Source: Hedera helix
Lineage: Eukaryota; Streptophyta; Magnoliopsida; Apiales; Araliaceae
Length of the DNA: 64,000 bases
NCBI GenBank assembly: GCA_947179155.2
Contig: OX359284.1
Coordinates: 6,814,432 to 6,878,431 of the forward strand
Direction of reading: 5' to 3'
Positions 48,438 to 60,726 of this stretch are shown here, in pieces. The notes beneath the pieces are model-generated. The model searched no databases, was not told the origin of the DNA, and saw nothing but the letters and a program-made list of their open reading frames with translations. The position numbers and the translations under genes are program-made. The first letter of the stretch is position 1, and every line of letters begins with the position of its first letter.

Positions 48438-49560
48438 CTCGTTCACTAAGAAGGTCATATATATTTGTTAGCTGCCTCCGGTGATTTGTTGTACACATAA
48501 TCAAATCATAGCAAGAACATACACGTGTAGAAAAATTTGAAAGAGTTTTTGGGGTTCAGATCGAGCAATAGTGGATTGGTTAAAGCTGTAGTTGTATTAG
48601 GCATCAAGATTTTTACTAGCCATCAAGATAGGAAAATTCGTGTGTGGAGATTCTTGCCGAGAGAGAAAAAAGTTTACAAGCATATCGAAAATTTACCTAG
48701 TACAAGAGATTATATAACGTGTTCGATGAACACAAAAAATTACGTGCAAGTAAGGAGGCATAAGAATGTGCCTTGGATTAAGCATTTTGATGCGATTTCA
48801 TGCATGTGCTTAGATGAAAAAGGAAGGGATTTTAAATTTGGGTTCTTGGGATAAAACCCTAAAAGTATGGAGATTATCAGATTATAAATGCATAGAGTCT
48901 GTTAATGCTCATGATGATGCGGTGAATTATGTGGTGGCAAGCTACGACGGTTTGGTTTTTACGGGGGCGACTGTTATGAATTCTTATGTGAGTTTGTCAT
49001 ATGGGGGACAGATTCCACATCGGTAGTATGAGATATCAATGTGGGATTAATATAAGCTTGAACATCCCTTCTTGGATAGCTGGCTTTTCAAGAAAAAATA
49101 GGGGCTTGAGCCTATATCGTAATATATGGTATCAGAGCAGACGATCCGTGGAACTACCGATTAAGCGAAAAGGGCTACCTAGAGGCCAAATTAAAATATT
49201 GATAGGTGCAAAGGGCATCGGGTTAGTGTCGCTAGAGTGAAGCCGACGTCCATGGAATGTTATGAATGCATGTATAAGCTTATCATATGGGGGGAAGATC
49301 CTACATTGGTAGTAGGATATCAACATGGGATTGATATAGGTTTAAACCTCTCCTATTGGACAGTTAGCTTTTCAGGAGGAAATAAGAGCTTGAGCCTATA
49401 CTGTAACATTGGTAGATGGGACGATGAAAGTGTAGAGGAAGGAATTGGTGGGGAAAGTGACGAGGCATGTTTTGGTGCAAACATTGTTGAAATAAGAAAA
49501 TGTGGTGCTAGCCATGGCAGTGGCGGTGTTGAGGTACCGCGTGATAATAAACTCCCACAT
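48438..49560 (+). pseudogene. JINGUBANG-like WD40-repeat protein pseudogene
   Basis: JINGUBANG-type proteins are seven-bladed WD40 scaffolds. Pieces in order: EGHIYLLAASGDLLYT (from about 48450), KNLKEFLGF, NSGLVKAVVV, FTSHQDRKIRVW (48537-48690), NYVQVRRHKNVPWIKHFDAI, then after a one-base frameshift near 48826 GSWDKTLKVWRLSDYKC, NAHDDAVN and YDGLVFTGA (to about 48967). Sequence resumes after a miniature LTR element with DGTMKV and RKELVGK, then VLVQTLLK and ENVVLAMAV (49412-49560). Stops lie where the family has Trp, Gln or another sense codon (48447, 48503, 48527, a TAG after DGTMKV, a TAA after TLLK). No intron is seen, as usual for this family. Confidence 0.85.
48972..49408 (+). mobile_element. 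TRIM-like miniature LTR retrotransposon (437 bp)
   Basis: Two direct repeats, 48972-49124 and 49258-49408, both starting TGTTATGAAT, containing TCATATGGGG, GATATCAA and TGGGATTRATATA, and ending GTAAYA. TGGTATCAGAGC, a perfect initiator-Met PBS, lies at 49127-49138, two bases after the first repeat. The interior is 133 bp with no ORF. No clear PPT or target duplication was found, so flanks may have changed. It interrupts the WD40 gene between FTGA and DGT. Confidence 0.8.
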
Positions 49561-52500
49561 CGAATCATAAGGAAAAAAATTGAGGACATATATACTCTAA
49601 TGGACCATAGACTTAATAGGTTAACTTTTTGGGGCAAGATGTGATTTTAGATTTTAGATGAGGGTGACTTATCAACTAGAAGAAGTGATGGACTAATACT
49701 CAAAAGAGTATGGTTAAATTTCAAGGGAAAGGTTGATGTTCTCAAAAGAGTATGGTTAAAGTTCAAGGGAGAGCTTAATGTCAATGTGGATGGATAGTTG
49801 TAGCAAATTTATGTATTTGCCCATTTGAATTTAATGATGACAAAATAATGAAATAATATTTATTTTAGATATGTGCTATATGAATGATATGTGTGTTAGA
49901 TACTTTTCATAAAGTTATTATTGTCTATGCTTAATAATATAAAGAAAGAAAGAAAGAAAGAAAAGAGAATTCAGACACATGTGAAGTTATAAACATTTGT
50001 TACAACTTTGTACAATCCTTAAAATAATAATCATTGTAAAAGGAATTATGAATAAAAGGAATTATGGATCAAAATTGTTAGGTTAATCCAAACTGAAAAG
50101 ATAGATTAGGTTAGGGATTAAATTTGTTAAGTTGATCTAAAAGATAAACTCTGTATTGTCCTCAAAAGAACAATATTGTAAAAGGACACTATGGATCAAA
50201 TTTGTTATATTGAATTCAGATATAGAGTATTATCCAACATGTAATAGAATAGGTTGAAGACTTGCACAACTCAGATATAGAAGTAGAGAAGAAGAAAAAT
50301 GAGACTAACAGAGTATGCTTAAAGATCGTAGAAAAAGTGCAGAGTTCGCAAGGCAAAAGCAAAGATCGCAGAATAGACTCTAAGATCGTAAAGTAAATTA
50401 AAAAGTAAACAAAGAAGAAGACTGATAAAGCTGATTGCAGAGTAAAAGATAAGTTCAAATATAATCGTGTGGTAAGATGACCAGATCGTATTGGAAATTG
50501 AATCGTATTACAAGACAAATTGTATTGCAAAGTTGATCGCAGAATAATAAAAGTGAATTGTATAGTAAAGGATGCAAAACTACTTCAGAGCAGGAGAGAA
50601 GATTCACAGAAAGAAACAAGCTCAGAAAAGACTTCGAGATTGAGAAGAATAATCATCGAAAAAGAAGGTCGTCACAAAGATAAAGTCACTAAGGATAAAG
50701 CTGAACAAATCAAAGTAAGAAGTCAAAAGACCTCATACTTAACATGAAGAAGTAGATATGAGAGCTCACAGGTGCTGAATAAGTCAAAGTGCGCAAGGTC
50801 ATATAATGAAGCTGAAACATAATATCATCAGATCGTTGAGATACTAATATCGTTGAGCAACTTCGGAATGTAGAGTTACAACATTGATGAGTTGACTCAG
50901 TATCATATCTATCTGAAAACATCATGCCAAAGGCACTGAGAGTCAAATTCACTACGACACAAAGTTGGAATGATTTTAGCAAAGAGCTCTTAAGCAAAGA
51001 AGTAGTCTGAGGTGACTTAGCTGAAGAGGATAAGGATTAAAATAGGATCATATATTAGCTAAGAAGAAGAAGTAAATCAACAATTTTGAAGACAATAGTG
51101 ATCAAATAAAGGGGGCTGATTGAGTAGAAATAGAATGTACTGAAGAGAAATGAAAGAATATATTTTGGTTATCAAGATGTGAACCAAAACTATCTAACAG
51201 ACTTCGAAAATGGAAGATGAAGACTAAAGCATAATTGCATAATATAAGGGAATCGTAGAGCTTAAAGAGTTGATGAACGAGCACGATTGTAAAGCTTATA
51301 GATCATAAAGCAAATCGTAAAGCTCCATTGCAGAATAAAAGGATCGTAAAGAACGCAATACAGATCATAGAGTTGAATGAAGAGCTAATCATAGAATAAT
51401 CTAAAGACTACGACAAGGAAGATAGAAGACAAATCAATCAGATGCAATGATGGATTGATACTTGGAAGATTATATGAACATAAGATCGTATGGACATTGT
51501 TGTGCATCCAAAAGCTCAATCTAATCATCATTGAAGAAATGTTCAACGGTTGTTTAACTAAGATGAACTTAAGACTAATATGAGATAACAGAGTTGAAAG
51601 CCAACTGATATGTTAGAGGAGGAAAAAGACTAACATAGCAAAAAAAAGCAGCATAAATCAAGCTTACATTTCTCAAACACCAACATCAGAGATCATGGAT
51701 ATCAAAGCATTTAAAGAAGCAATGACTATCTTCTAACAAACTAAAGCTCCAACGTACAGAATTCATAAAATTCAACTCTCTAACAAAAAAAATGACAAAA
51801 CTCTCTCTATATAAAGATCATCATCAGAAACTACAAAAAAAGGTGGAATTAAAATAAGAAAGATGAGTAAAGGTGAAAAGATTCCACCAACAAAGAGAGA
51901 GAAGTAGAGAAAAGACTGAAGATGAGCTAAAAAGATTAATGGTGAAAAGAAGAAGCTAAATACAGAAGAACCCACCAATGAAGAGAAAATGTAGAGTCAT
52001 TTCGGTCAGAGCTGAGTGAAGAAGATTGGACCGTACACTAAAGGAGTATAACGAGAAAATAACTAATCCACAAGAGACTGAAGGGGGATCGATCACTTAT
52101 ATGAATATCATCAACCCAAAACTACTCTACGCTTTGAATATCAATCAAGAATGATTCCAGAGCAGGAGCTGAAAAGAAAATAAGGAAGGCTCTTGGAATC
52201 ATTCCCCAGCTGCCAAGTTCATTTGAAATGAACTTAACATCAACTTGGTAGTACCCCCAACAACAACAACACAACAGCAAAGTCGGGACTTAGTGACTCA
52301 CTAGATTCAGAGGAGTTTGCCCCTATTGAGGGAAAATAACTTAATGTCCTGAGGAGAAAATCGGGTACGGTACGTCTGATTCTTAGTGAATCAGCCCCTG
52401 TTGAGGGAAGATGACTTAGTGTCCTAAAAGGAGATAAGACAGGACTTAGTGACCCGCCTGATTAGTGAATTTGCCGGGAATATCATGTCGTCCGGTCGGT

Positions 52501-53323
52501 CGGTGGAGACAAAGTAAAGGTGCATGCAGAATCATACTTTCCCTTTTTTGAGGATGAAAATTTATGTAGGTATATACCTAGTACAATCTTGGTCGGTATT
52601 CAAGGTCTGAATATGAGAGAGATGTGTAACAAATCCATAATTTCTTGTAGGTTAAGTGACTATATTGTACCTCAATCTCAATACTGTAAAGTTTCATATG
52701 ACCTTATTTTATTTATATCTACATATATAGTTTCAAACTTAACTGTTATATATGTCTTCGATGTCGACAAATTATGTAAATATTGAATATTAATATACGT
52801 AGATACATACGTTGGATAGAAGGATGGAAAAAATGAATTCACATATTATTTTTATTTTATTTTTTATTTATAATTTTATATTCGTCACAATCATAATTAT
52901 ATTTAATATAAAACTAATTAACATATAAATTATTTTCCTTTAAAAAATGCATGCATATGTAATACGTTCAATATTTAGAGAAAAATGATTGATATTACCA
53001 TTATTTCAATACACCACTGAAATGAGGGCCCACTATAGTTGTTCATAGCCTTCTCAATGAAGTGGGCTGGAGAAGAAAGAAGCACGGCGCAGTTACCTAC
53101 CCAATTGACCCAGTAATAATTGTTATTAAAATAAAATTATTGAAAAAAATTATGTGCAAGAATTTAAAAATGCAGTGCTTAATATCAAAAGAAAGTGATA
53201 AAAATAGAGCTCTCATTTCCAAATTTCCAAACAGGAGTGTTATACTTTTATAAAATTTAAATTCTTAAAATTCTCAATCCCAAATTTTAAATTTTGAAAT
53301 CGCTACCACACATAGCCTAATGG
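49561..53323. other. Degenerate repeat-rich DNA, no intact gene
   Basis: Near 49710-49790 a phrase CAAAAGAGTATGGTTAAA occurs twice; an (AAAG)n run lies at 49940-49965. From about 50200 to 52100 the plus strand is strikingly purine-rich and repeats short phrases based on GATCGTA/GATCGCAGA. From 52280 to 52480 GACTTAGTG and ACTTAGTGTCCT recur about every 60-90 bp. Likely remains of an old retroelement, but no coding domain can be recognised. 52500-53320 is plain AT-rich DNA. Confidence 0.45.
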
Positions 53324-55481
53324 TGTTGACGCCGGGATTTTGGTCGTTTCGTATTTTAATATTAAAAGCCCCTTTCAATTTTAGCCTTTTGAATTAGATG
53401 TGATTTTGAAAAGGGTCGGCTTAATGTCGACGGGTTTTGAAAGATCGATTTCTTTATGAGCCAACTGACCAGAGCCGCCAGTTGGTATATTTGAAATGGA
53501 TGTACCAACTCATCCGAATTTTGTTTTCGTAATCGCTGGCTCATATGTGACTCCGAGTTAATTGGTCCGCAAACCGAGATTCATAGAGTTCGGGGGCTTG
53601 CTTAAGCGAGGGGAAGGTGTTAGGCACCCCCCGACTTTCGTGAAACACGGTTACCGCAATCTCGATGTTTTCCTATCCTTTTAAATCCTAAAACCTGTGT
53701 GTGTGTGTGTGCCTAAATGAATGTTTGTGGTGAATTTTGCAAAAAAAGTTGCTTGGATTTTATATGGCAAAATGTGTTTTGTCAGGAAAGCGTTTTAGAC
53801 GTCTTTTGACCCAAATGACGAGGTTTCGCTTTTTATAAGAAAGATTGATTTTAATTTTGAAAACGTTGAGGGTTTTTTATTATATGTCATTTTAGAAAAC
53901 AAATAGTTTTAAACTTTTGTCAAATAGGAATCGAGACTATACATTGCCTTCTAACAGTTAATATAAATAAAATGAAGGCAACTTCTAGAACCCTTTAACC
54001 CTATGCACAAAGTTTAATTAAAACGTTTATTTATTTTTTACGAAAACATCTTTTATGACATTTTAAAACCAAATGTAGCCTTTTCGTCAAACAATGATCA
54101 AAATTTCGCCAAAACTCTTTACTTTTTAAACCTCGTGTATCTAATATCCTAATTTGATTCTTTTTAGAAAATCTTTATCGTTTGTCTTATTTTGGGAAAC
54201 CATTTTTTCGTGTCGCAAATTAAAACAAGCACTCACAACGTGTCGGGGCTATCCATGGGCATGTGAGCCATCCAGACGACCCCAAACACCCACAATCACA
54301 TATTTTATTATTATTACGGGGCTTTAACCCGAACACGACTTGGTATCGTTTTAAGGCCCGATATTACAAAATACACATCCATGGACTCTATACAAGGATT
54401 ACATATGCCAAAACGTCCATCATCGGGATTCGATCACGAGGATCTCCTCCCTAGGCTCACAGTCACCCAAATCGCTACACAATCAATACTAAGCCAAATC
54501 TAACAATATTAAACATTGCTATCATACTATATAGCTCAAATATCACAACTCAATCACTACAAACTACTCATTACCACAACGAACGATATATCACCGTACG
54601 GATGTCCTCGGGGCGTTAGGAGGATTTACGTTCCGATGGAACCCTCGCTAACAACCCCTAATCCACGGATCCTTTATCAATATATAATAATAAACTACAT
54701 CAAATAAACCAATCACCACACTAACAATACAACAAATAAAACTCAAGAACACACTCCTTTCACCTTGCAAAATGCCAATTTAACGCTTCTATATTCCACA
54801 AATCGGACAATACCACAAGAATATTAGACTACTTAGCACAATATAATGGATCTAAACTTGAAAATGGTCAAGATCCGAGCTCTCTCTCTCCTCCCGCGCG
54901 CTCCTTCTCTCTCTATTTCCTTTCTTTTTTTCTTCTCTTCTTTCTTCTCGGGTGGAAAATGGCGATCTATACTGGTTCAGCAGGCAGCCGAAGATGCATC
55001 TGCGGCTGGGCCTGCTGTGGTCGTCCGAGCCGTCGCCTCGACTGCCGTGTGCCGCCCTCGAGCCGCGAGCCTGCCCCTTTTGTCGGTGGCTGCGATTGCA
55101 TCCGCGGCTGTCCGGCTCCTTTTTCTCGAATTTCGTGCCACGCGGTCTTAATTCGCCAATTTCTGCTGTATTATTTTGGAATGCTGTTTCTTGATACATA
55201 AATCAATTCTGGGAATGGTTTCTCGGCATCGAGACCCCCCCTAATGCTGTAATCGCCATGGTCCTTGGCCTTCTTTGGCGATCGCATCGGGCTTCGTCTG
55301 GATTGCCCGTAGGTCTCGCCTCAAATGACTCAATTCTCGTTTTGCGTTTGACAGCCTTGATCGTAAGCCGTGGTGGGAACTGCGTGTCGGCGCTCACCTC
55401 TCCTTTTCGTATGTCAAGTCAATTGACGATTTTGCCCTCCTGTTAGGGTTAGTACACAAGTGCAAAATTTGGGTGTCTACA
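53324..55481 (-). repeat. 3' LTR of the Tat-lineage element (2,158 bp)
   Basis: On the minus strand it runs from TGTAGACACCC (55481) to GGCGTCAACA (53324), with matching TG/CA ends, directly after a polypurine tract. It includes a TGTG run (53696-53711), a GC-rich part (54960-55400) and a partly self-complementary GATGCATC site near 54991 shared with the interior. The partner 5' LTR is outside the window, so the outer border rests on end motifs only. Confidence 0.8.
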
Positions 55482-55495
55482 ACTGCCCCTCTTTA
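55482..55495 (-). other. Polypurine tract of the Tat-lineage element
   Basis: Minus-strand AAAGAGGGGCAGT immediately before the LTR start. It fixes the orientation of the element. Confidence 0.85.
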
Positions 55496-55669
55496 TCATG
55501 TTTATGGAATGACATATGAAAATGAACATGATAAAGAAGTAGGCACCTGACGCACAGAAAAGACAGTACGTGTTTTATCGATGCAATGCATAGGTTGAGA
55601 TAATGCAAATGCCGCATTCAACATGATCGTGTAGGGGTCGATTCAAATTTCACGAATGGATGTCGCTTG

Positions 55670-56180
55670 GGTTTCGTATCCGACGGTCGTTTTTGGATTG
55701 GTCAGGTATCGTCTCTGACGGGTCATTTTTCAATTGGGTCAGGTATCGTTTCTGACTGGTCGTTTTTCAATGGGTCAGGTATCGTATCTGACGGGTCGTC
55801 TTTCAATTGGTCAGCTATCGTATCTGACGGATCGTTTTTCAATTGGTCAGGTATCGTATCTGACGGGTCGTTTTTCAATTGGTCAGGTATCGTTTATGAC
55901 TGGTCGTTTTTCAATTGGTCAGGTATCGTATCTGACGGGTCATTTTTCAATGGGTCAGGTATCGTATCTGACGGTCGTTTTTTCCAATTGGTCAGGTATC
56001 GTATCTGACTGGTCGCTTTTCAATTGGTCAGTTATCGTATCTGACGGTCGTTTTTTCCAATTGGTCAGGTATCGTATCTGACTGGTCGTTTTTCAATTGG
56101 TCAGGTATCGTATTTGACGGTCATTTTTTCAATTGGTCAGGTATCGTATTTGACTGGTCGTTTTTTCAATGAGTCAGGTA
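55670..56180. repeat. Tandem array of 36-bp units beside the Tat LTR
   Basis: About 14 copies of GTATCGTATCTGACGGGTCG followed by TTTTTCAATTGGTCAG. As 36 is a multiple of three, several frames stay open (GSGIVSDWSFFN-like repeats), but these are by-products. Variable tandem repeats between pol and 3' LTR are a known property of Tat elements and a source of plant satellites. Confidence 0.92.
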
Positions 56181-56264
56181 TTTCTAAAATCTCATATCTT
56201 AACATGGGACACGTTGCAGGTTGACTCGGGTAGTAAAAGGGAGGCAAAAAGGGTCACCGAGACC

Positions 56265-56286
56265 AGCCGCAGATGCATCTGCGGCT
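56265..56286. repeat. Perfect 22-bp palindrome
   Basis: Centred on GATGCATC with GCCGC/GCGGC arms. A near copy (one arm changed) is in the LTR at about 54984-55005. Confidence 0.85.
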
Positions 56287-56901
56287 GGGATCGACCCCTA
56301 CTTCAGATCGCGACCCCCACGTTCTTTTCACTTTTTCGCTGTCTCTTTCTCTCGTTTTCGGTTTTCCTCGTCCCCTACCCGGCTTTTTCGTCTTTTGGAC
56401 ATCTTTTGGCAAAATCTGCTCCGATTAAATCCCTCTACGCACTTTTGGTAACGTTTTAACTCCTTTTTCTTTCATTTCTGCTTTTATTTGACTATGTATT
56501 TACTTGTTTAAATATTTTGATCTTAGTAATGCATGCCTATATGAGATATTGGGGTTAGCCGTAGCATATATAAACAAATGGGTCTTGCAGTCATGCTTTA
56601 TTTACTTTGAAAAATCATGATTTTAGTCATTTTATGCTCATGGTGCATTATTTTCACTTGCATTTGGGATTTGTTGGTTGCCTGACTTGATTAAACATGC
56701 CGGATCGTGCATGGGATGTCCATTTTACAAACGAGACTCTGCCGAAATTTCGGAAAATCTAGCGCACCCCTAGGGATTTATTCATGCATTTTCAGTTCAT
56801 AACATGTCATGCTGCCCTATGATTTTTTAGCAATATGCAATAATATTTTTGAAAGATAACGAGCTAAGGATGTACCTCCTTCTCGTGATGCCGTTTCAGC
56901 C

Positions 56902-58866
56902 ATGGATCCTGATGCTCCCAGTGGCTCCGCAGTGCCCCGGGTGGCGGGTGTTCGACGTCGCAGAGCGGCCACCCCAGCTCCAGCTCCCGTCCTGACCCGT
57001 CATTCCCGTAGATTGGCGGAGTCTATCATTCGCCCCGTTCAGCCGGATGTTGATGAGGATGCCCCAGCTGAGGCAGAGGAGGGCCCTTCGGGCACAGCGG
57101 CTCCTCCCCCCACGCGTCGGACCTTACCAGGGGCCCGGGCCAGGATACCGAATCTGCTCGGTCCTGGGCTTAGCAGTCATCCCTCAGCCTATCTTGCGGC
57201 TAACGAGGTATATCCGTCGCTTAAGTAGTTTATTCAAATCCGTACGTTTACCATGTTTGACTTTTGATGGCTGTCACAGGTTCCTGAATTTACCCAGCCT
57301 CGGGGCAACTGGTTTAGCATCTACACTCTCTATCATGCGTTGCATTCCGACTATAGGGGGATGGTAGATTCCTGGGGTTTCAGACATTTCTTCACCATTG
57401 CCCCTCGCCGGTGTCCGTGGGGCTATATGAGGGCTCTAGCTGAGCGCTGGTTCCACCATACACAGTCGCTTCATCTTCTGGACTGTGAGCTGATGTTGAC
57501 CCCTCTCGACTGGCATTATATCACCGGGGTGGAGTTTTCTGGACCCCGGGTCCCTCTGGAGACTGACATCACCACCGCAGCCGTTCGATCCTTGTTGGGC
57601 TATTCTCCCCATGATAAGGTCTTTAAGGCCCGCAGCATTCGATCGGGAGCCTTGGCTGTAGATGCCATTGGAGGGGTCCTCTCCGAGCCATTCCCTGAAG
57701 ACCTGTCTGCCGTGACTTTCTGCTCCGACGTCTGTTTCTGACCATTATGAGGGGCTGTTTTCTGGGAAACAACTCCTCGACTATCCATTTCAGTATCGTC
57801 AGAGCCACCCGGGACGTTGACCGGATCGGGGATTACGATTGGGGCTCTTTCACCTTCGCTTACTTCCTACAGGGTCTTCGTCTCCGCTCAGAAGGACAGA
57901 TCGATGCTTGGCTCGGCTTTTACCCCTTCCTGCTAGTAGGTCCCTTTTATCATATAGTTCTCGATTCGTTCCATTTTCTTTGTCCCTTCCTGCTGTTTAT
58001 GGCTTTTCTGTTTTGTTTGACAGTTCTGGGCTTACGAGAGACTACCTTGCTTGCGGCCCGTTACTACCCTCGGCCCGGAGACTTATCACAGGGGCCGTAG
58101 ATGGCATCTAAGTACTCTCGAGGAGACCCCAGTGTCCGATAGCTTTGCTCATTGTCGGCTGCAGTTAGAGCTGATCTCGTCCGCAGATGTGACATGGGTT
58201 CCCTACACGGCGGATCATTTGGCGGCTGGCCTTGCCGGTGGTTATGCTGCGGATCTAGAGCATGCCTTGTCCACTCGCCGTATTCCCTTTCTGACCTACG
58301 GTGGATGGGAGCTGTATCTAGGGGAGCGCGCCATCAGATGTGTGACTGGGGAGGCTCGTATCCCTTTTGCCCCTCCCTCAGAGAGAGCTTGGTTTGCGGA
58401 TGCCCCCCTTCCAGAGGCCCTGATGGCCAGGGAGGATGGATATATGCTTTCTGTCGGTCCTCATACGAGCGAGAGCTTCAGTGCCTGGTGGAGACCCCGC
58501 ACTATCGGTCCTCAGACCCGGGCTACCTTTTTCCTCGGAGACCTGGTTCACGGGTCGGTGATGATGGTAGATTGGATGGAGTGTGTCCGTGTCCCCACCC
58601 ATTCGGACCAGATTGCTTCCCTCACTCGGCGGGTGGATCAGTTATCTCTTTTCGTTCGGAGCTTGGGCCGAGATCCAGAGGAGGCTTATGCTGCAGACCC
58701 GCAGGGATCTGATTTTGGCGCGGGTCCCGGCACATCGGATGCCCCAGTTCTGCCTTATTCCTGCCCAGACCTGAATTTTGAGGAGGAGGCTTCCATTCCC
58801 CAGGACTTGCCTGCAGATCAGTTTGACGATGATGCCTTCATTGATGGCATAGATTTCACTGATTAG
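56902..58866 (+). CDS. Plant mobile domain (PMD) protein, antisense gene within the Tat element
   Basis: Three exons: 56902-57207, 57280-57935 and 58024-58866, with GT-AG introns of 72 and 88 bp in matching phase. The ATG sits in a good context (GCCATGG). The N-terminus is Pro/Ala/Arg-rich. The PMD runs over exon 2 and early exon 3: MVDSWGFRHFF, YMRALAERWFHHTQSLHLLD, LTPLDWHYITGVEFSGPRV, RDFLLRRLF, IGDYDWGSFTFAYFLQGL and, across the second intron, FWAYERLPCLRP. The C-terminus (about 250 residues) ends acidic (DDDAFIDGIDFTD). Exon 2 contains one frame change near 57690-57705, so the copy is slightly damaged or a small intron was missed. PMD proteins are linked to transposons and silencing. It points opposite to pol, before a DUF7745-like gene. 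Confidence 0.75.
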
Positions 58867-59081
58867 ACTTTGATAGGCTAGGATCTCTGTATTTAAACCT
58901 GCTCGTTTTATTATCATTTCTCATTTCATGTATTATGTACAGACTTATTTTATTTTATGCACAATCATTTACTTTTGATGATCCATTCATTCCGTTATAG
59001 CTTGTATGATGCATGATTTATTATATACGTGGATAGAGAAAAATTGACCCCTGTATAGTCTTTTGATACTGCTTTTTACAG
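58867..59081. other. Spacer between the two antisense genes
   Basis: AT-rich, ending TTTTTACAG directly before the next ATG, a possible splice acceptor. The two genes may therefore share a transcript. Confidence 0.35.
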
Positions 59082-60726
59082 ATGTCATCCATAGATGTGG
59101 TCTGCGTGGGCCCTCGCGCCCCCTCAGGGATCATTGGCCGGTTCCTTTCGTGGCTGGATAGTTTGCTACCCTCCGACCGAATCATTGCAGAGGGTCTTCT
59201 GGGACACTCCTTTTCTCTTTTATCATTCTAGGTGCCGCCAGGCTTTGTTGACGGCATTCTCAGTTGTTGGATCCCTGACCGACATGTTTTCAGGTTTGGG
59301 ATGGAGTATCTGACCCCCACTCTTGAGGAGTATGCTCGCTTCACCAGCTTATCCGTGGATGGTCCTTGTGCACGGGTTACCTCTGGCCATATGCGCCGCC
59401 AGTTCCTGACTTTCACCGGCTTGCGGAGGACAGCCCTGCTATCTGTGACCTCCTCGAGCCACCTTGTTCCTTTATCCTTCCTGGTTGACCGATTTGGCTC
59501 GGTGGATAGCTTCTCTCGATTCTCCAGTGATTTTTCAGTATCTGAGGAGCGCTAGGGCGCTTTGAGAGTGGATGTTTTGATGGTTTGTGTTGTATCAGTC
59601 CTGTACATGCCTGCAGGGGATGCCTTCCTGGACATGCGGGTCATTGTAGCGGTTCAGGCCCTTCAGGAGGATCATACTATCCTTCCCATGATACTTGCTG
59701 AGACTTACCTATCTGCCTCGTATTGCCACTCCTTTTCTGGTCGCATATTCAGGGGAAGCTCTACTTTGCTGTACGTATGGTTCATGAGCCACCTCAGACC
59801 CATCGGGCAGTTTCATCGACACGGGTTCTGTTTCAGCCACAGCCTGGCCATGCAGTTCTCTTTTCGTCCCCGGTGATGCACGGATACAGCTTCATGGAGG
59901 GAGTTCTTATCGGTCATTGAGGAGTCTTTCCATCTTCTGATCTATTCGGGTTATTACTCCTTCCAGAATTTCCTGACTCATGTGCCACCTTTCGATTTCC
60001 TCCCTCTCCTTGGCTTGAGGGGGGTGATGACTTATCATCCCTTAGCTGTCATGGGGCAGTTTGACCAGATGCAGGGTCTCCATCTTTCTGCGGGAGCAGC
60101 TGACTACCGATTTCTCATATCGCCTCAGGCGGAGAGGGAGTTGCCGAGGGTGTATGACCTTTGGTCACACAGGGTCTCGGCCGAGTTTGGGGATAGTCAC
60201 CCCGGTCAGACACCCGATTATTTGCTATGGTTGCGAGGAGATTCTGATATTACCGATTTTTGACCAGATTGGGGTATTGGATGGTTCTCGAGGACTTTTC
60301 CCAGATGAGACCAGTTCAGACGCGGTCATTTCTCCGGAGGTATCAGGATTAGCGCCCAGGTCTGATGTTGAGGAGGTTTCTGCTTCGGTACATGTCCCTG
60401 CCTTTGATCTGGCGGATCGGATCCAGAGACTAAGGATTGAGAGTATCGGGCTCCGGTCAGCCTTGACTACTACTGAGACTGAGAGGGTTACCGCCGACGC
60501 AGAGCGGAATGCTGCTGTACTAGCTCGTGATGCCGCCCTCTCTGCCAGAGATAGTGTTATCGAGCAGGTCAGGGTTGTCATGGAGGGCCATTCTGCGACT
60601 GTTACCAGTGCTGCTGCTCTTTTGACTCGGGTTGATATGATGGGACAACAGATTGCGGGTGAGCCGGAGGTTTATGATGCTTCGACTATTCTGTCTATCC
60701 TGCTCCAGCTGGTCTCTAATCTGTAG
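59082..60726 (+). CDS. DUF7745-like protein with coiled-coil tail, antisense gene within the Tat element
   Basis: From ATG 59082 one frame runs to about 60250 with stops at 59229 (TAG), 59553 (TAG) and 59874 (TGA). Features of the plant DUF7745 family, common near retroelements, are DRHVFRFGMEYLTPTLEEYA (59277-59340), an ILAETYLSAS segment, LLYVWFMSHLRPI, LPLLGLRGVMTYHPLAVMGQ and LWSHRVSAEFG. A frame change near 60240-60262 leads into FDQIGVLDGSRGLFPDE and a heptad-rich tail (RIQRLRIESIGLRSAL, AERNAAVLARDAALSARD), ending at 60726. Molecular function is unknown. It follows the PMD gene on the same strand and ends 500 bp from the convergent pol stop. The family call rests on motif memory; an alternative is a diverged second PMD-like protein. 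Confidence 0.6.

Noticed and set aside
54846..55201. Several overlapping frames on both strands
   Set aside because: All lie in the GC-rich part of the Tat LTR; mutual overlap and lack of domains argue against coding.
55667..56081. Overlapping open frames with GSGIVSDWSFFN-type repeats
   Set aside because: Products of a 36-bp tandem array whose period is a multiple of three.
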